Below are positions 7,324-16,102 of a stretch of DNA of 64,000 nt, one piece after another. Position numbers and translations under genes: made by a program. The stretch's first letter is position 1. Each line of letters begins with the position of its first letter. The stretch comes from Ktedonospora formicarum (GTDB lineage: Bacteria > Chloroflexota > Ktedonobacteria > Ktedonobacterales > Ktedonobacteraceae): positions 1,302,001 through 1,366,000 of the forward strand of contig NZ_BNJF01000001.1 of NCBI RefSeq assembly GCF_016587355.1. Direction: 5' to 3'. The notes beneath the pieces are model-generated. The model saw nothing but the letters and a program-made list of their open reading frames with translations, was not told the origin of the DNA and did not search any database.

Positions 7324-8484
7324 CTAAAACTCATCTTCTTCCTCGTCACCATTGTCCGGATCATGAAGTGATGAACGCCGTGTCGTGGGACGTTCAAGCT
7401 GACGCGTCAATTCTTTACGTAAGGGATCATCTTTATACATATAAGGAGCGCGACGAACGAGGGGGCGGTTCAAATTCTCCTCTGAGGATTCGCTCGTAAG
7501 CGTACCACTCTCGGGGTAGGGATGCTGAATAGATTGCTCAGTTGTACGTTCCTGCTCTCCTACCTGTTCTAGGAAGTCTGTTCGACGCTTACGCAACTGG
7601 GAAGAGGGGCGACGCGTAGTAGCGGAGGATTCACCTGCCGCTGGCAAGGCTCGCTCATTGCCACCTTGGGATGGATGCGAGTCCACAACGTGATGATTGG
7701 GACGCGCTGGGCGCTGGCTCGCCATTTGTTGCGAGAGCCGGCGCGAAGATTCAAGGCTACGCTCATGCCTGGCAGAAAGGGACTGACTGGGACGTGGTGA
7801 CGCAAGGCGGCGTGAGGGCTGCGTGGGTGAGAAATCAAGCCCCTCATCCTCTTCATCATCAAACTGCTGAAATGCTTCAATGCGAGCCGCACGCAAGGCA
7901 GCTGAGCGCTGACGACTCTGCGCGGAGCCTGGTTCATAGCCAGGGAAACCAGGATAATTGAGACGGCGCGTCGTGTGATTGGTTTGTGTATGTTCCTCGG
8001 AACCTCGCGTCGGTGGATCACCACGACGCGAAATCATCTCCTGAGAAGCAGCGCGCTGAAGGGATGTCGTGGTGGTACGCGGTGTCTTCGGAGCAGGAAG
8101 ACGCTGAACGGTTGGGGATGATAGTTGACGCGAAGGGCGCGCACGCTGAAAATCCTCACCTTCGTGCAGTGTAGGAGTTGCTGGAACGGTATAGCTTTCA
8201 ATCTCGTATGTACGGTGGGCCACGCGAGCCTGAAGGCGCGGAGGATCATATCCATCATCTTCAAAGAACTCATCTTCTTCGTAGATCTCGGCAAGCACAC
8301 GCTCTTTCTCCTCCTGGCGACGCGAGAGGTAGGAAAAGAGAGTTAGAGAGATGGGAATGCTTAGGAGAAGTGCAGCTAGACCACCAATGAGCCCACCCAA
8401 TACCCAGGAATTCAACGTATTACCAAACCAGAGAACAACCGCGGCACCTGCGATCAAAACTAACGCGACGGCAACCGCCTTCAT
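7324..8484 (-). CDS. Unknown membrane protein with long Arg/Ser-rich cytoplasmic region
   Basis: 386 residues. Two closely spaced hydrophobic helices (about 3-20 and 28-52) are followed by a charged acidic patch (EIYEEDEFFEDDGYD) and then about 300 residues of low-complexity sequence rich in Arg, Ser, Pro, Gln and Thr with no domain I recognise. It is probably intrinsically disordered. It starts with ATG and AAAGGA about 11 bases upstream. It lies between lexA and dedA in the same direction but with its own spacing of 290 and 124 bases. The frame is long and clean, so it is real. Its function is unknown. Confidence 0.7.
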   Translation of the reverse strand: MKAVAVALVLIAGAAVVLWFGNTLNSWVLGGLIGGLAALLLSIPISLTLFSYLSRRQEEKERVLAEIYEEDEFFEDDGYDPPRLQARVAHRTYEIESYTVPATPTLHEGEDFQRARPSRQLSSPTVQRLPAPKTPRTTTTSLQRAASQEMISRRGDPPTRGSEEHTQTNHTTRRLNYPGFPGYEPGSAQSRQRSAALRAARIEAFQQFDDEEDEGLDFSPTQPSRRLASPRPSQSLSARHERSLESSRRLSQQMASQRPARPNHHVVDSHPSQGGNERALPAAGESSATTRRPSSQLRKRRTDFLEQVGEQERTTEQSIQHPYPESGTLTSESSEENLNRPLVRRAPYMYKDDPLRKELTRQLERPTTRRSSLHDPDNGDEEEDEF

Positions 8485-8691
8485 AATATTGAAATCCTTT
8501 CCGAGCTAGCGACACCCTACACACTTCAGCACTACTATGAATGGCGACCCACTCCAGGAGAATATACTGCTAAAGTATAGCAAATTTACGAGAAGAGTAC
8601 AAGAGGAGGGGAAGGCTTTGTAGAACGATAAGGCAGAATAGGGGCAGATACAGCCACTTTTCAGTCACACCCTATCATATACAACAAAGTA

Positions 8692-8727
8692 CCACTCTCG
8701 ATCAACATTTTCTCCGATCGAGAGTGG
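8692..8727 (-). terminator. Hairpin after lexA
   Basis: CCACTCTCGATC and GATCGAGAGTGG form a perfect 12-bp stem with a 12-base loop, 47 bases past the lexA stop. The remainder of 8485-8773 holds nothing recognisable. Confidence 0.6.
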
Positions 8728-8773
8728 AGGCAAGGCAGCTAAAGACATCGACGCGAAGAAAGGCGTCTCTTTG

Positions 8774-9418
8774 TTAGGCGGCAGAATCGCATTGGCGGAA
8801 GATCGCGACCACTTTTCCTTGAATTTCCCATTCGCGATCCCAGATACTCTTCGGAATCAGGATGGGGTCTAGTTCAGAATTGGCGGGTTGCAGGCGTACG
8901 CGATCATGCTCTTTCTCTTGGAAGAAGCGTTTGAGAGTCGCGCTCCCGCTTTCACCTTCAAATCTGTGAACTGCAACCACGATATCGCCATTCTTGCAAG
9001 TCTGCTGGGGCTTAATAACGACATAGTCACCATCACAAATGTGCTCTTCGATCATCGATTGTCCCTTCACAAGAAGGGCATAGCAGTTCTCTCGCTCAAC
9101 AAGATCACGCCCCATATCGAGGTGCTCAGAAGGGGTCGCATAGATATCAAGAGGCTGACCAGCGGCAATCGTTCCTACCAAGGGAATACCTGCCACTTCT
9201 TGCTTTACCAGCTTGATGCCTCGACTTTTCTTCGGCTGACGAACTATCAGGTTCTTCTTTTCGAGCATCGTCAAATGGTAATCAACGTGTCCTGTACTGG
9301 CAACATTGAGCTCGCGACCAATCTCACGATTCGTAGGAGGCATCCCCTCCTGCTTCATATAACTGACGATGAACTCATACATTCTTCGCTGTATTTCACT
9401 GGTTTGTTCTATTGACAT
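8774..9418 (-). CDS. lexA: LexA SOS repressor
   Basis: 214 residues. The N-terminal winged helix (about 1-70, MPPTNREIGRELNVAS) is followed by the S24 self-cleavage domain. The scissile Ala86-Gly87 sits in VGTIAAGQPL, the nucleophile is Ser121 in KGQSMIEEHICDGDYV, and the general-base Lys163 is in SATLKRFF. All elements for RecA-stimulated self-cleavage are therefore present. The recognition helix region (STGHVDYHLTMLEKK) differs from both E. coli and Bacillus LexA, so the operator is probably different too. I start at the ATG 9418 (MSIEQ). Upstream in-frame codons lack the fold. The promoter at 9498-9526 contains a candidate operator. Confidence 0.93.
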   Translation of the reverse strand: MSIEQTSEIQRRMYEFIVSYMKQEGMPPTNREIGRELNVASTGHVDYHLTMLEKKNLIVRQPKKSRGIKLVKQEVAGIPLVGTIAAGQPLDIYATPSEHLDMGRDLVERENCYALLVKGQSMIEEHICDGDYVVIKPQQTCKNGDIVVAVHRFEGESGSATLKRFFQEKEHDRVRLQPANSELDPILIPKSIWDREWEIQGKVVAIFRQCDSAA

Positions 9419-9497
9419 AGAACCCGGCCCTGCCTTTCTGAACACATGAACGCATAATCTTCCATGCCACCGAGCACTAGAACGGCTATTCAAACAC

Positions 9498-9526
9498 ATG
9501 ATACCATAACACTATGGTCAATACAA
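9498..9526 (-). promoter_or_regulatory. lexA promoter with internal palindrome
   Basis: On the minus strand TTGTAT, a 17-base spacer and TATCAT read toward lexA. The spacer is almost filled by a perfect 6-4-6 inverted repeat, ACCATAACACTATGGT at 9503-9518. A bound dimer there would block RNA polymerase, so it is a good candidate for the LexA autoregulatory operator. Confidence 0.6.
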
Positions 9527-9688
9527 GTTTTTTTGAACGGAATTTTCGAATATATTTTCTTACTCAGCCGCTTGCTTTCAGATAGATTGCTTACTTGATT
9601 GAACATCTTACAAGCCGGATCAATGGCGTAAGCAGGCCAATTACTTGATGTGGAGTTTGGCGCTAGATATGGGTTCTGCTATACTGCC

Positions 9689-9714
9689 TTAGAGACCATT
9701 GCTAGGTGGTCTAA
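9689..9714. repeat. Hairpin upstream of DUF151 gene
   Basis: AGACCA and TGGTCT pair around an 8-base loop, and TTAG/CTAA extend the stem after a bulge. It lies about 120 bases upstream of the nuclease gene. Apart from this and the lexA promoter, 9419-9833 holds no gene. Confidence 0.4.
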
Positions 9715-9833
9715 AGCCTCATGAAGCTATACACGAAGCGCTTTTTGATTTGCGTCTGGGATCAGGATAGGTGTACAATAGAGGCGTAAGATATTCGACG
9801 GACTTCGCCACGAAAGAGAGAGTCAAAAATACT

Positions 9834-10358
9834 ATGGTAGAGATGACAGTTGAGAGCGTGCGAATCAACCTGGCTACGCAGCAGCGAGTGGTCATCTTGA
9901 AAGCTTCACAGCAAGAGCGCTATCTCTTTATATGGATAGCCTACGCTGAGGCATATGCTATCGCCGTCGAACTTCAAGGAGCCACTTCACAACGCCCACT
10001 GACACATGACCTGCTCAAAAATGTCATCAGCGAACTTGGCGCTCACATGGAGAGTATTGTGATTTCCGACCTCGTCGATGAGATCTTTTATGCGCGCCTG
10101 GTTCTTGATGTCGCGGGAAGACATGTGGAAATCGATTCACGCCCAAGCGACGCGATAGCCCTGGCGGTGCGCACAAAGACGCCCATTTTTGTTGAGGAAA
10201 GTGTGCTCGAACGGGGAGGCGTGACGCTTGAATCAGGCGAGGAGCCTCAGCCCTCCACTGACAAAGATGCACAGGCTTCTGAAGATGATGGCAATCTTGA
10301 TGCCTATCGCGACTTCATTAATAGCCTGGATGTACTGGACGAGTTTGGCAAAGACTAG
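9834..10358 (+). CDS. DUF151 bifunctional nuclease-family protein
   Basis: A 174-residue protein of the BFN/DUF151 family: VESVRINLATQQRVVILKA at the start, then YLFIWIAYAEAYAIAVELQG, PLTHDLL and DSRPSDAIALAVR, the family's signature near the end of the core. Plant and bacterial members have reported DNase/RNase activity, but the catalytic role in bacteria is not settled. The last 45 residues are an acidic tail. The ATG at 9834 follows a GAAAGAGAGAG stretch and gives the normal family N-terminus. An upstream in-frame start would add 21 unrelated residues. Confidence 0.85.
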   Translation: MVEMTVESVRINLATQQRVVILKASQQERYLFIWIAYAEAYAIAVELQGATSQRPLTHDLLKNVISELGAHMESIVISDLVDEIFYARLVLDVAGRHVEIDSRPSDAIALAVRTKTPIFVEESVLERGGVTLESGEEPQPSTDKDAQASEDDGNLDAYRDFINSLDVLDEFGKD

Positions 10359-10428
10359 AGAGTTATATCCCTGGCTTTCTGTATGCTGCTCAGACTGCCT
10401 GGAATCATAACATCTCTCAGACAAGCAC

Positions 10429-11051
10429 TCAAAACGAGCGCACAATAAAACGCGCCATCCCCACCAGAATCCGTGCAAGAAGGCCATAGAGCAAAATGGC
10501 AGGCAACACATAGAATTCAGGGTCCAAAGTAAAGGGCAGATGGATCTGAAGTGCTAGCCACTGCATGGGAACAAGAAACACTGTACTAAAAGAGTACAAT
10601 GCAGTCACCCACTGCTGATCGTCGGGTGTATGTAAGACAAATTTCATCACCAGGCGGGCAAACAGCGATAATTGAACGATGACAAAAAAGATCGCGATCA
10701 ACCCTGGTAAGAGTCTGATGAAAGTTGGTACGCCCCCTCTTCTATCTCCCCCAAACGTAGGTTCAGGCTCTTTATAGCGCTTTGGCTGTGGTCGAGGATC
10801 TGGCGGCGCATAAGAAGGCTGGCCCCAGACAGGCCACTGGGGAGGCGGTACAATCTGGCGCCTCCCCCTTGAGGTGGTGAGATGGGAGGAGGGGCCGCTG
10901 TGGTACGCTCATCATATGGGCTTGGATCATATAAGTCCTGTGCGTATCCGGGCTCTTGCGCAGGATTAGGGTAAGGAACAGGTTCAGTTGGCATGTCGTG
11001 CTCGTCAACACTAGGACGTTGTTGACCTGATAACCGTCGCCAATACTTCAT
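10429..11051 (-). CDS. YggT-like membrane protein, frameshifted in this sequence
   Basis: Reading from the ATG at 11051, the Pro-rich N-terminus (MKYWRRLSGQQRPSVDEHD...) stays in one frame up to a run of five C's on the plus strand (10864-10868). Beyond it, the natural continuation (IVPPPQWPVWGQPSYAPP, then KRYKEPEPTFGGDRRGGVP and the hydrophobic FFVIVQLSLFARLVMKFVL) is in another frame. Adding one base to the run restores a 207-residue protein with a soluble N-terminal half and two to three C-terminal helices of YggT type. Either the gene has a single-base deletion or the sequence has a homopolymer error. It is 53 bases downstream of lysA on the same strand. Function unknown. Confidence 0.65.
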
Positions 11052-11104
11052 TCATGTCCTCCTCATTAATGCTACGCAACTCCCAAACAACATTGTATGC
11101 TTAC

Positions 11105-12448
11105 TTAGAGGCCCTGATAACGCGACAGAATATCATCATATGTCTCACGCCTCTCCATTACCTGCACCCCTTGCTCATCCACCAAAATTACGGCTGGTCG
11201 TGGTACAAGGTTGTAGTTACTGGCCATCGGGAGGCAGTACGCGCCAGTTAATGGGAGAAGTAAAAGTTCCCCTTCGCGCATATCGGGCAGACGTACATTA
11301 TTGATTAGCATATCACCCGACTCACAATAACGTCCAGAGACGCAGTAATCCACCGCTCCTTGCGTGGTTACCCTTTCGACAGGCAAGGCAGTATAGAGCG
11401 CGTCATAGAGTGCGGGCCGAATGTTGTCCGCCATACCGCCATCGACGAAAAGATAGTTCACTCCAGCCGGGGTAGCCTTCAACGCACCAACGCTGTAAAC
11501 CGCGACTCCAGCGCGGGCGATAATTGAGCGACCAGGCTCCAGAACCAATGTTGGTGTCGGGAGGGCAATTTGAGTCACGGATGCCATCGCTTCCTGCATA
11601 CGCGCCTGAAGTGCCCGGGCAAGCAAATCCAGGCTAGGAATATCGATCTGATCTGGCGTGTCGATGGCCCAACCACCACCAGGGCAAACCTCCTCCGGCC
11701 ACCATTGCGTATCAGCATATATTTCAGTCGCAAGAGCCATCAAACGCTGCAAACTCTCTTCATAGGGACGCGTCTCGCGGAGCATGGTGCCTGTATGCGC
11801 GTGCAATCCTGCAAGACGTAATTTACCCTCACCCAGGATACGCAAGATTGCCATACGCGCCTCGCCATTATGCAGAGGAAAACCAAACTTAGATGAAGCA
11901 TGCCCGGTCTGCAAGTAGCGATGTGTATCCGTCTCCACAGCAGGCGCAACCCGAAGCAGTACGCTCGGAGTGACTCCTAGCTCGGTGGCAATCCGTGTCA
12001 GGCGCTCAATTTCGTTCCAGTTATCCAGAATAATGCGCCCTACACCCAGTTGCAAGGCTAGCTTGAGTTCACCGGCGGATTTGTTGTTTCCATGAAAGGA
12101 GACACGTTCCATCGGAAAGCCAGCGCGCTGAGCAACGGTCAATTCGCCACCAGAGACAACATCCAGTCCCATTCCCTGCTCAGAGAGCAAACGTGCAAGC
12201 AGAGGTGAGAGGTATGCCTTAGAGGCATAGAGAATGCGTACTGATGAAGCCTGATAGTGGCGCTCAAAAGTCTGGAAATAGCGCTGGCAGGCATTGACAA
12301 TGGTGGCGCGGTCAAAGATATAGAGCGGCGTGCCATACTCTTGCGCGAGAGCAGGGAGTGAGTGGCCCGCAATGTGCAGAACATCTTCAATCGAGACAGC
12401 AACCGTATCTGGAAGGAGGGTTGTCAGAGACACCAGGGATGAGGACAT
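11105..12448 (-). CDS. lysA: Diaminopimelate decarboxylase
   Basis: A 447-residue fold-type III PLP enzyme that decarboxylates meso-diaminopimelate to lysine. The PLP lysine is in RILYASKAYLS. HGNNKS, GLHAHTGT and the phosphate-binding CPGGGWAID follow, then EPGRSIIARAG, and the C-terminal substrate motif with GRYCESGD supplies the Cys from the partner subunit. The length is slightly above the usual 415-430. The start is the ATG at 12448 with AGAGG about 11 bases upstream. I saw no lysine riboswitch or T-box in the leader. Confidence 0.93.
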   Translation of the reverse strand: MSSSLVSLTTLLPDTVAVSIEDVLHIAGHSLPALAQEYGTPLYIFDRATIVNACQRYFQTFERHYQASSVRILYASKAYLSPLLARLLSEQGMGLDVVSGGELTVAQRAGFPMERVSFHGNNKSAGELKLALQLGVGRIILDNWNEIERLTRIATELGVTPSVLLRVAPAVETDTHRYLQTGHASSKFGFPLHNGEARMAILRILGEGKLRLAGLHAHTGTMLRETRPYEESLQRLMALATEIYADTQWWPEEVCPGGGWAIDTPDQIDIPSLDLLARALQARMQEAMASVTQIALPTPTLVLEPGRSIIARAGVAVYSVGALKATPAGVNYLFVDGGMADNIRPALYDALYTALPVERVTTQGAVDYCVSGRYCESGDMLINNVRLPDMREGELLLLPLTGAYCLPMASNYNLVPRPAVILVDEQGVQVMERRETYDDILSRYQGL

Positions 12449-12483
12449 CGAGTTTTATTCCTCTCTTGAGACAATAATTGCCG

Positions 12484-12497
12484 ATAGATATATCTAT
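12484..12497. promoter_or_regulatory. 14-bp palindrome upstream of lysA
   Basis: ATAGATATATCTAT is a perfect palindrome 36 bases upstream of the lysA start codon. Its position in the leader suggests an operator, but AT-rich palindromes of this size also occur by chance. Confidence 0.3.
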
Positions 12498-12540
12498 ACA
12501 ACGAAGCAAGACAAGAGAAGGCCTCGAGACTAATAGCTAT

Positions 12541-12560
12541 CATCCTGCTCTCTTGCAGGA
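12541..12560. repeat. Short hairpin in lysA-gltX intergenic region
   Basis: ATCCTGC and GCAGGAT pair around a 6-base loop, next to a second small hairpin at about 12573-12590 (CTGTC/GACAG). Together they give the lysA leader some secondary structure. No T-box or lysine riboswitch core motif is visible. Confidence 0.35.
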
Positions 12561-12684
12561 TCGGAAACCTCCTGTCAGGCTCGACAGTATGATAGCAGTA
12601 CATACAAGGAATGGGCAAGATGTGGAGTCCCCAACAAACAGGTCACAAGATCGAGATACATGCTACACAGCAGATGGTAGTCTA

Positions 12685-12693
12685 TGCTACAAT
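12685..12693 (+). promoter_or_regulatory. Extended -10 promoter for gltX
   Basis: TGCTACAAT is an extended -10 element (TGN plus TACAAT), about 40 bases before the gltX start. There is no good -35, as is usual for this promoter class. Confidence 0.4.
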
Positions 12694-12733
12694 AACGCGG
12701 TAACGTTGACAGTTGAATAGGAGACAGTTTCTC

Positions 12734-14257
12734 ATGACACAGATCGACAACCGGACCCAGGAGCAGGCACAGGTGCCAGCACATCGCCCGCCACGCCTAC
12801 GCTTCGCTCCCAGTCCCACCGGCTTTCAGCACATCGGCGGCTTTCGCACAGCTCTCTTTAGCTGGCTATTCGCGCGCCACGGCGGCGGGCAATTTATCTT
12901 GCGCATCGAAGATACCGATACAGCGCGCACGGTAGAAGGTTCGGTTGAAGACATCATCCAAGGGTTCCACTGGCTCGGCATGGACTACGATGAAGGTCCA
13001 GTTGTAGGTGGTCCCTACGGTCCCTACTTCCAGCTGCAGCGCAAGGCTCTCTACCAGCACTATGCCAGCCAGTTAATTGAGCAGGGACATGCCTACAAGT
13101 GCTACTGTACACCCGAGCGCATCGATGCCATGCGCCAGGAGCGCGCGGCACAGAAGTTGCCACCACGCTACGATCGCCATTGCCGCTATCTAAGCGCCGA
13201 GGAGCGCGCAACTAACGACGCGGCAGGGCTCTCCTACACAGTGCGTCTGGCTATGCCAACTGAGGGTGAGACAATTGTGCCAGATCAACTTCACGGCGAG
13301 ATGGTCTTCAAGAACACCGACCTTGACGATATGATCATTCTCAAATCGAATGGCCTGGCCCCATATCACCTGGCGCATTTAGTCGATGATCATTTGATGG
13401 AGATTACACACGTCCTACGTGACGAGAACTGGATCTCCACAGCACCGTATCACGTCCAGCTCTATAAAAATCTGGGCTGGGAGATGCCTTTGTTCTATCA
13501 TGTACCAAACGTGCTGGGCAAGGACAAACGCAAATTGAGCAAGCGGCGCAATGCGCCCGCATGGGGTGACTTCAAACGCGAAGGCTATCTGCCTGAGGCA
13601 GTCTTTAACTTCATGGCTTTACTCGGTTGGGCCTACGATGATAAGACTGAGTTCTTCACAGCCGAAGAGCTGATTCGTGTCTTCACGCTGGATCGTGTTA
13701 GCGTCTCGTCGGGCATCTATGATCCCGAGAAGATGCTCTGGATGAACGGCGTCTATATCCGCAAGCTCTCACTGGAAGAGTTGGCAGAGCGCACACTTCC
13801 TTATATGGAGCGTCCAGAGGCGGAGGGCGGACTGCCTGATAGCATTCAGCGCCCGCTGGATCGCGAATATACAAAGCGCGTGCTCGAACTGGAGCAGGAG
13901 CGCCTGAAGACTCTGGGTGATGCCGCGCGCGCGGTCTCCTTCTTCTATCTGAAGGATCTAGAGTATGACGCGAGTATGCTCATTCAGAAGAAGATGGACG
14001 CTGAGGGAACACACAACGCGCTCCAGCAGGCACATGATCTGCTCGCCAGCATCGAGGAGTGGACTCATGAGACATTGGAGCCTCCAATGCGTGAATTAGC
14101 TCAGAAGCTAGAGCTAAAACCGGGGCAACTCTTTGGAGCCGTTCGTGTAGCAGTAAGCGCAAGCAATGCCACACCACCCCTGTTCCATATGCTCTCAGTC
14201 CTTGGGCGTGAAGTCAGCCTGAAGCGCTTACAGGAAGCAATCGCCAAGCTGGCATAA
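12734..14257 (+). CDS. gltX: Glutamyl-tRNA synthetase
   Basis: A 507-residue class I aminoacyl-tRNA synthetase. The HIGH-type motif is PSPTGFQHIGGFRTALF, and the KMSKS loop is KDKRKLSKR. IEDTDTART and YHLAHLVDDHLM also match GluRS. Residues beyond about 330 form the helical anticodon-binding domain, ending with KPGQLFGAVRVAVSAS and LSVLGREVSLKRL. It charges tRNA-Glu (and possibly tRNA-Gln, if an amidotransferase pathway is present elsewhere). AGGAGA lies nine bases before the ATG at 12734, which decides the start over an upstream TTG. Confidence 0.96.
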   Translation: MTQIDNRTQEQAQVPAHRPPRLRFAPSPTGFQHIGGFRTALFSWLFARHGGGQFILRIEDTDTARTVEGSVEDIIQGFHWLGMDYDEGPVVGGPYGPYFQLQRKALYQHYASQLIEQGHAYKCYCTPERIDAMRQERAAQKLPPRYDRHCRYLSAEERATNDAAGLSYTVRLAMPTEGETIVPDQLHGEMVFKNTDLDDMIILKSNGLAPYHLAHLVDDHLMEITHVLRDENWISTAPYHVQLYKNLGWEMPLFYHVPNVLGKDKRKLSKRRNAPAWGDFKREGYLPEAVFNFMALLGWAYDDKTEFFTAEELIRVFTLDRVSVSSGIYDPEKMLWMNGVYIRKLSLEELAERTLPYMERPEAEGGLPDSIQRPLDREYTKRVLELEQERLKTLGDAARAVSFFYLKDLEYDASMLIQKKMDAEGTHNALQQAHDLLASIEEWTHETLEPPMRELAQKLELKPGQLFGAVRVAVSASNATPPLFHMLSVLGREVSLKRLQEAIAKLA

Positions 14258-14274
14258 GTGCTGAAACAAAAAGT

Positions 14275-14313
14275 AGGGGAGGTGTCACGGGTCAGACCTG
14301 CGATACCTCCCCT
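14275..14313 (+). terminator. Terminator-like hairpin after gltX
   Basis: AGGGGAGGT and ACCTCCCCT form a perfect 9-bp stem with a 21-base loop, 17 bases after the gltX stop codon. It is followed by TATCCTT. Confidence 0.6.
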
Positions 14314-14366
14314 TATCCTTACAGAAATACCATGCTCCAGGTGTTGGCCTGGATGGAGAGTGGGCA

Positions 14367-15023
14367 ATGGTCAATAAAGACTATATTCTGAGATTAGCCG
14401 AGAAATTCGGGCGAACGCTGGCGATTGTCTTGCGCCTACGCGCATATGATAAACATGAAGAAGCATTGATTTTCATTGACGAGGAACTATTTCGCACTAC
14501 GGGCCTGACCTCCAGTTTCCTCAACACACTTGACGAGCAGACAGTCGTCGAGGCACTCTCACCACTTGGTAGGCCAAACATCGAGGCTACACTTGGAACA
14601 GCGCTGCTGCTCAAGGCAGAGGGAGAGATTTACGAGGCTAAAGGCAACACCCATGAGAGCTATTACCGCTATGTAAAAGCACTCCATTTGCTACTTCATC
14701 TACACCTGCATGCTCCTATCGAAGATGCCGAAGATATACGTGAAGAAATGAATGCCCTGATCCGCAATCTCGACGCCTTTGATCTGCCACGCCCCACTCG
14801 CCAACTACTCTTCGCCTACCAGGAGCATCGCGGATTCTATGCTACAGCCGAGGATACACTCTTCGAACTTCTGGAATCCACCCCGAGAGACGCTACACTG
14901 CTGCAACAAGGGCGCGAGTTCTACAGGCGGCTAGACTTGAAAAGCGATGCGGACTTGGCGGCTGGCAACTTCTCACGCGAAGAGGTACAAGAAGGACGCG
15001 AACAACTACAACGCTTTGAATAA
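14367..15023 (+). CDS. Uncharacterised helical protein (DUF6483-like)
   Basis: 218 residues, almost entirely predicted helix, with no signal peptide or membrane segment. The start MVNKDYILRLAEKFGRTLAIVLRLRA followed by EEALIFIDEEL resembles the DUF6483 family of uncharacterised bacterial proteins. The middle (TALLLKAEGEIYEAKGNTHESYYRYVKAL) reads like a TPR-type pair of helices. The ATG start has GGAG about nine bases upstream. It lies downstream of gltX after a hairpin. No function can be assigned. Confidence 0.7.
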   Translation: MVNKDYILRLAEKFGRTLAIVLRLRAYDKHEEALIFIDEELFRTTGLTSSFLNTLDEQTVVEALSPLGRPNIEATLGTALLLKAEGEIYEAKGNTHESYYRYVKALHLLLHLHLHAPIEDAEDIREEMNALIRNLDAFDLPRPTRQLLFAYQEHRGFYATAEDTLFELLESTPRDATLLQQGREFYRRLDLKSDADLAAGNFSREEVQEGREQLQRFE

Positions 15024-15143
15024 AGTAGGAGTTCATACCCCTCTCAGCCTTTTCGCTGGACAGATTTGCATGTTTTGATTACACTAACTTAACACTTGTT
15101 AACAATCACTTAACACATGTGCTAAGGAGTAAGGATCATTTAC

Positions 15144-15842
15144 ATGGAAGCTGTACAGCCGAGCAAAGAAGTCTTTCTGCCCAGAAGAGGTTCACACGTG
15201 TCAACCCTCAAGTCAAAACAATTAGTTCGTTCAACCGTGCGTATGAGTTGGCGTTGGATGTGGCCTGATATGCTTATGCGCGTGATCCCGATGGCTCTTG
15301 TTCCCTTTCTCTATATCACTCTTCTCCACCTCCCTCTCTCATTTTTGGGCCTGACCCTCACCAATGCGCCCTTGCATATTATTGTAGGGCTGCTGGTGGG
15401 AGGGTTTATGGCAACTTTCGCCATTGGATATCGCATGTTCGTCGTAGGGCGCGCATTCCGCAGACCGACACTGAGCGATCAGAGCTTTCAGACATTCTTT
15501 TACCTCTTCATCAACGGGCCAGTTGAAGAACTCTTCTTTCGCGGCTTCATCCTAGCAGCGGTCACACAGTGGACAGGCTGGATCGGATGGGGTTGGCTGG
15601 TGAGTACGGCAATCTATACCCTGTATCACCGCCTGGGCAAATGGAACTGGCGTAGCATTGGCGGAGTGGGGCTGGCTGGAGTTGTTTTCAGCCTAGTCTA
15701 TTTACTACTGCCTGGACAACAATCATTGCTGGCGGTTACGATTGTACACGGCTTCACGACAAGCGGCTTTCTCAGTTGGGGAGATGAAGCCCTGTATCAG
15801 GTATGGAAACGCCGCCGGGTTCCGCTTGAACTGAATGGCTAG
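15144..15842 (+). CDS. CPBP-family intramembrane metalloprotease
   Basis: A 232-residue multi-pass membrane protein with the CAAX-protease/bacteriocin-processing (Abi, CPBP) signature: the glutamate pair motif GPVEELFFRGF, a histidine in IYTLYHRLGKW, and a further histidine in TIVHGFTTSGFLSWGDE. About six helices are visible. Members cleave peptides within the membrane, and roles range from prenyl-protein processing to peptide self-immunity. No peptide-biosynthesis gene lies nearby, so the substrate is unknown. The ATG start follows AAGGATCATTTAC. Confidence 0.82.
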   Translation: MEAVQPSKEVFLPRRGSHVSTLKSKQLVRSTVRMSWRWMWPDMLMRVIPMALVPFLYITLLHLPLSFLGLTLTNAPLHIIVGLLVGGFMATFAIGYRMFVVGRAFRRPTLSDQSFQTFFYLFINGPVEELFFRGFILAAVTQWTGWIGWGWLVSTAIYTLYHRLGKWNWRSIGGVGLAGVVFSLVYLLLPGQQSLLAVTIVHGFTTSGFLSWGDEALYQVWKRRRVPLELNG

Positions 15843-16102
15843 TTTTTGCGTAAGAGCTTGAGTCTAGGCGCCAAAACCGCTAAGATAGGGGCGAGACATA
15901 TGGCTGCACGCATAGGATGCTCGGATTCATGACGAACATCCGAAATCTCTCTGTGGCATTCAGCATATAGTACAGCATTACCGATCAATGGGTGCTGTTA
16001 CCCATATATTGCTCAGTTCGTCTACCCTTTCAGGTACAATAGAGATACGAACTGGAAAGCAATTATTATGAGTTTTTATCCCTACTCTGGAGGTTTACTT
16101 CT

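Noticed and set aside
9535..9548. GAAC-N6-TTCG upstream of lexA as a Bacillus-type SOS box
   Set aside because: The half-sites are in the wrong order and spacing for CGAAC-N4-GTTCG, and it is not a true palindrome. The ACCATA dyad in the promoter is the better candidate.
12449..12733. Lysine riboswitch or T-box in the lysA leader
   Set aside because: No GGTGG..CCGCG T-box core or lysine-box core motif is visible. Only short hairpins.
15180..15842. CPBP protease as part of a bacteriocin or RiPP cluster
   Set aside because: No precursor peptide, modifying enzyme or ABC exporter lies nearby.
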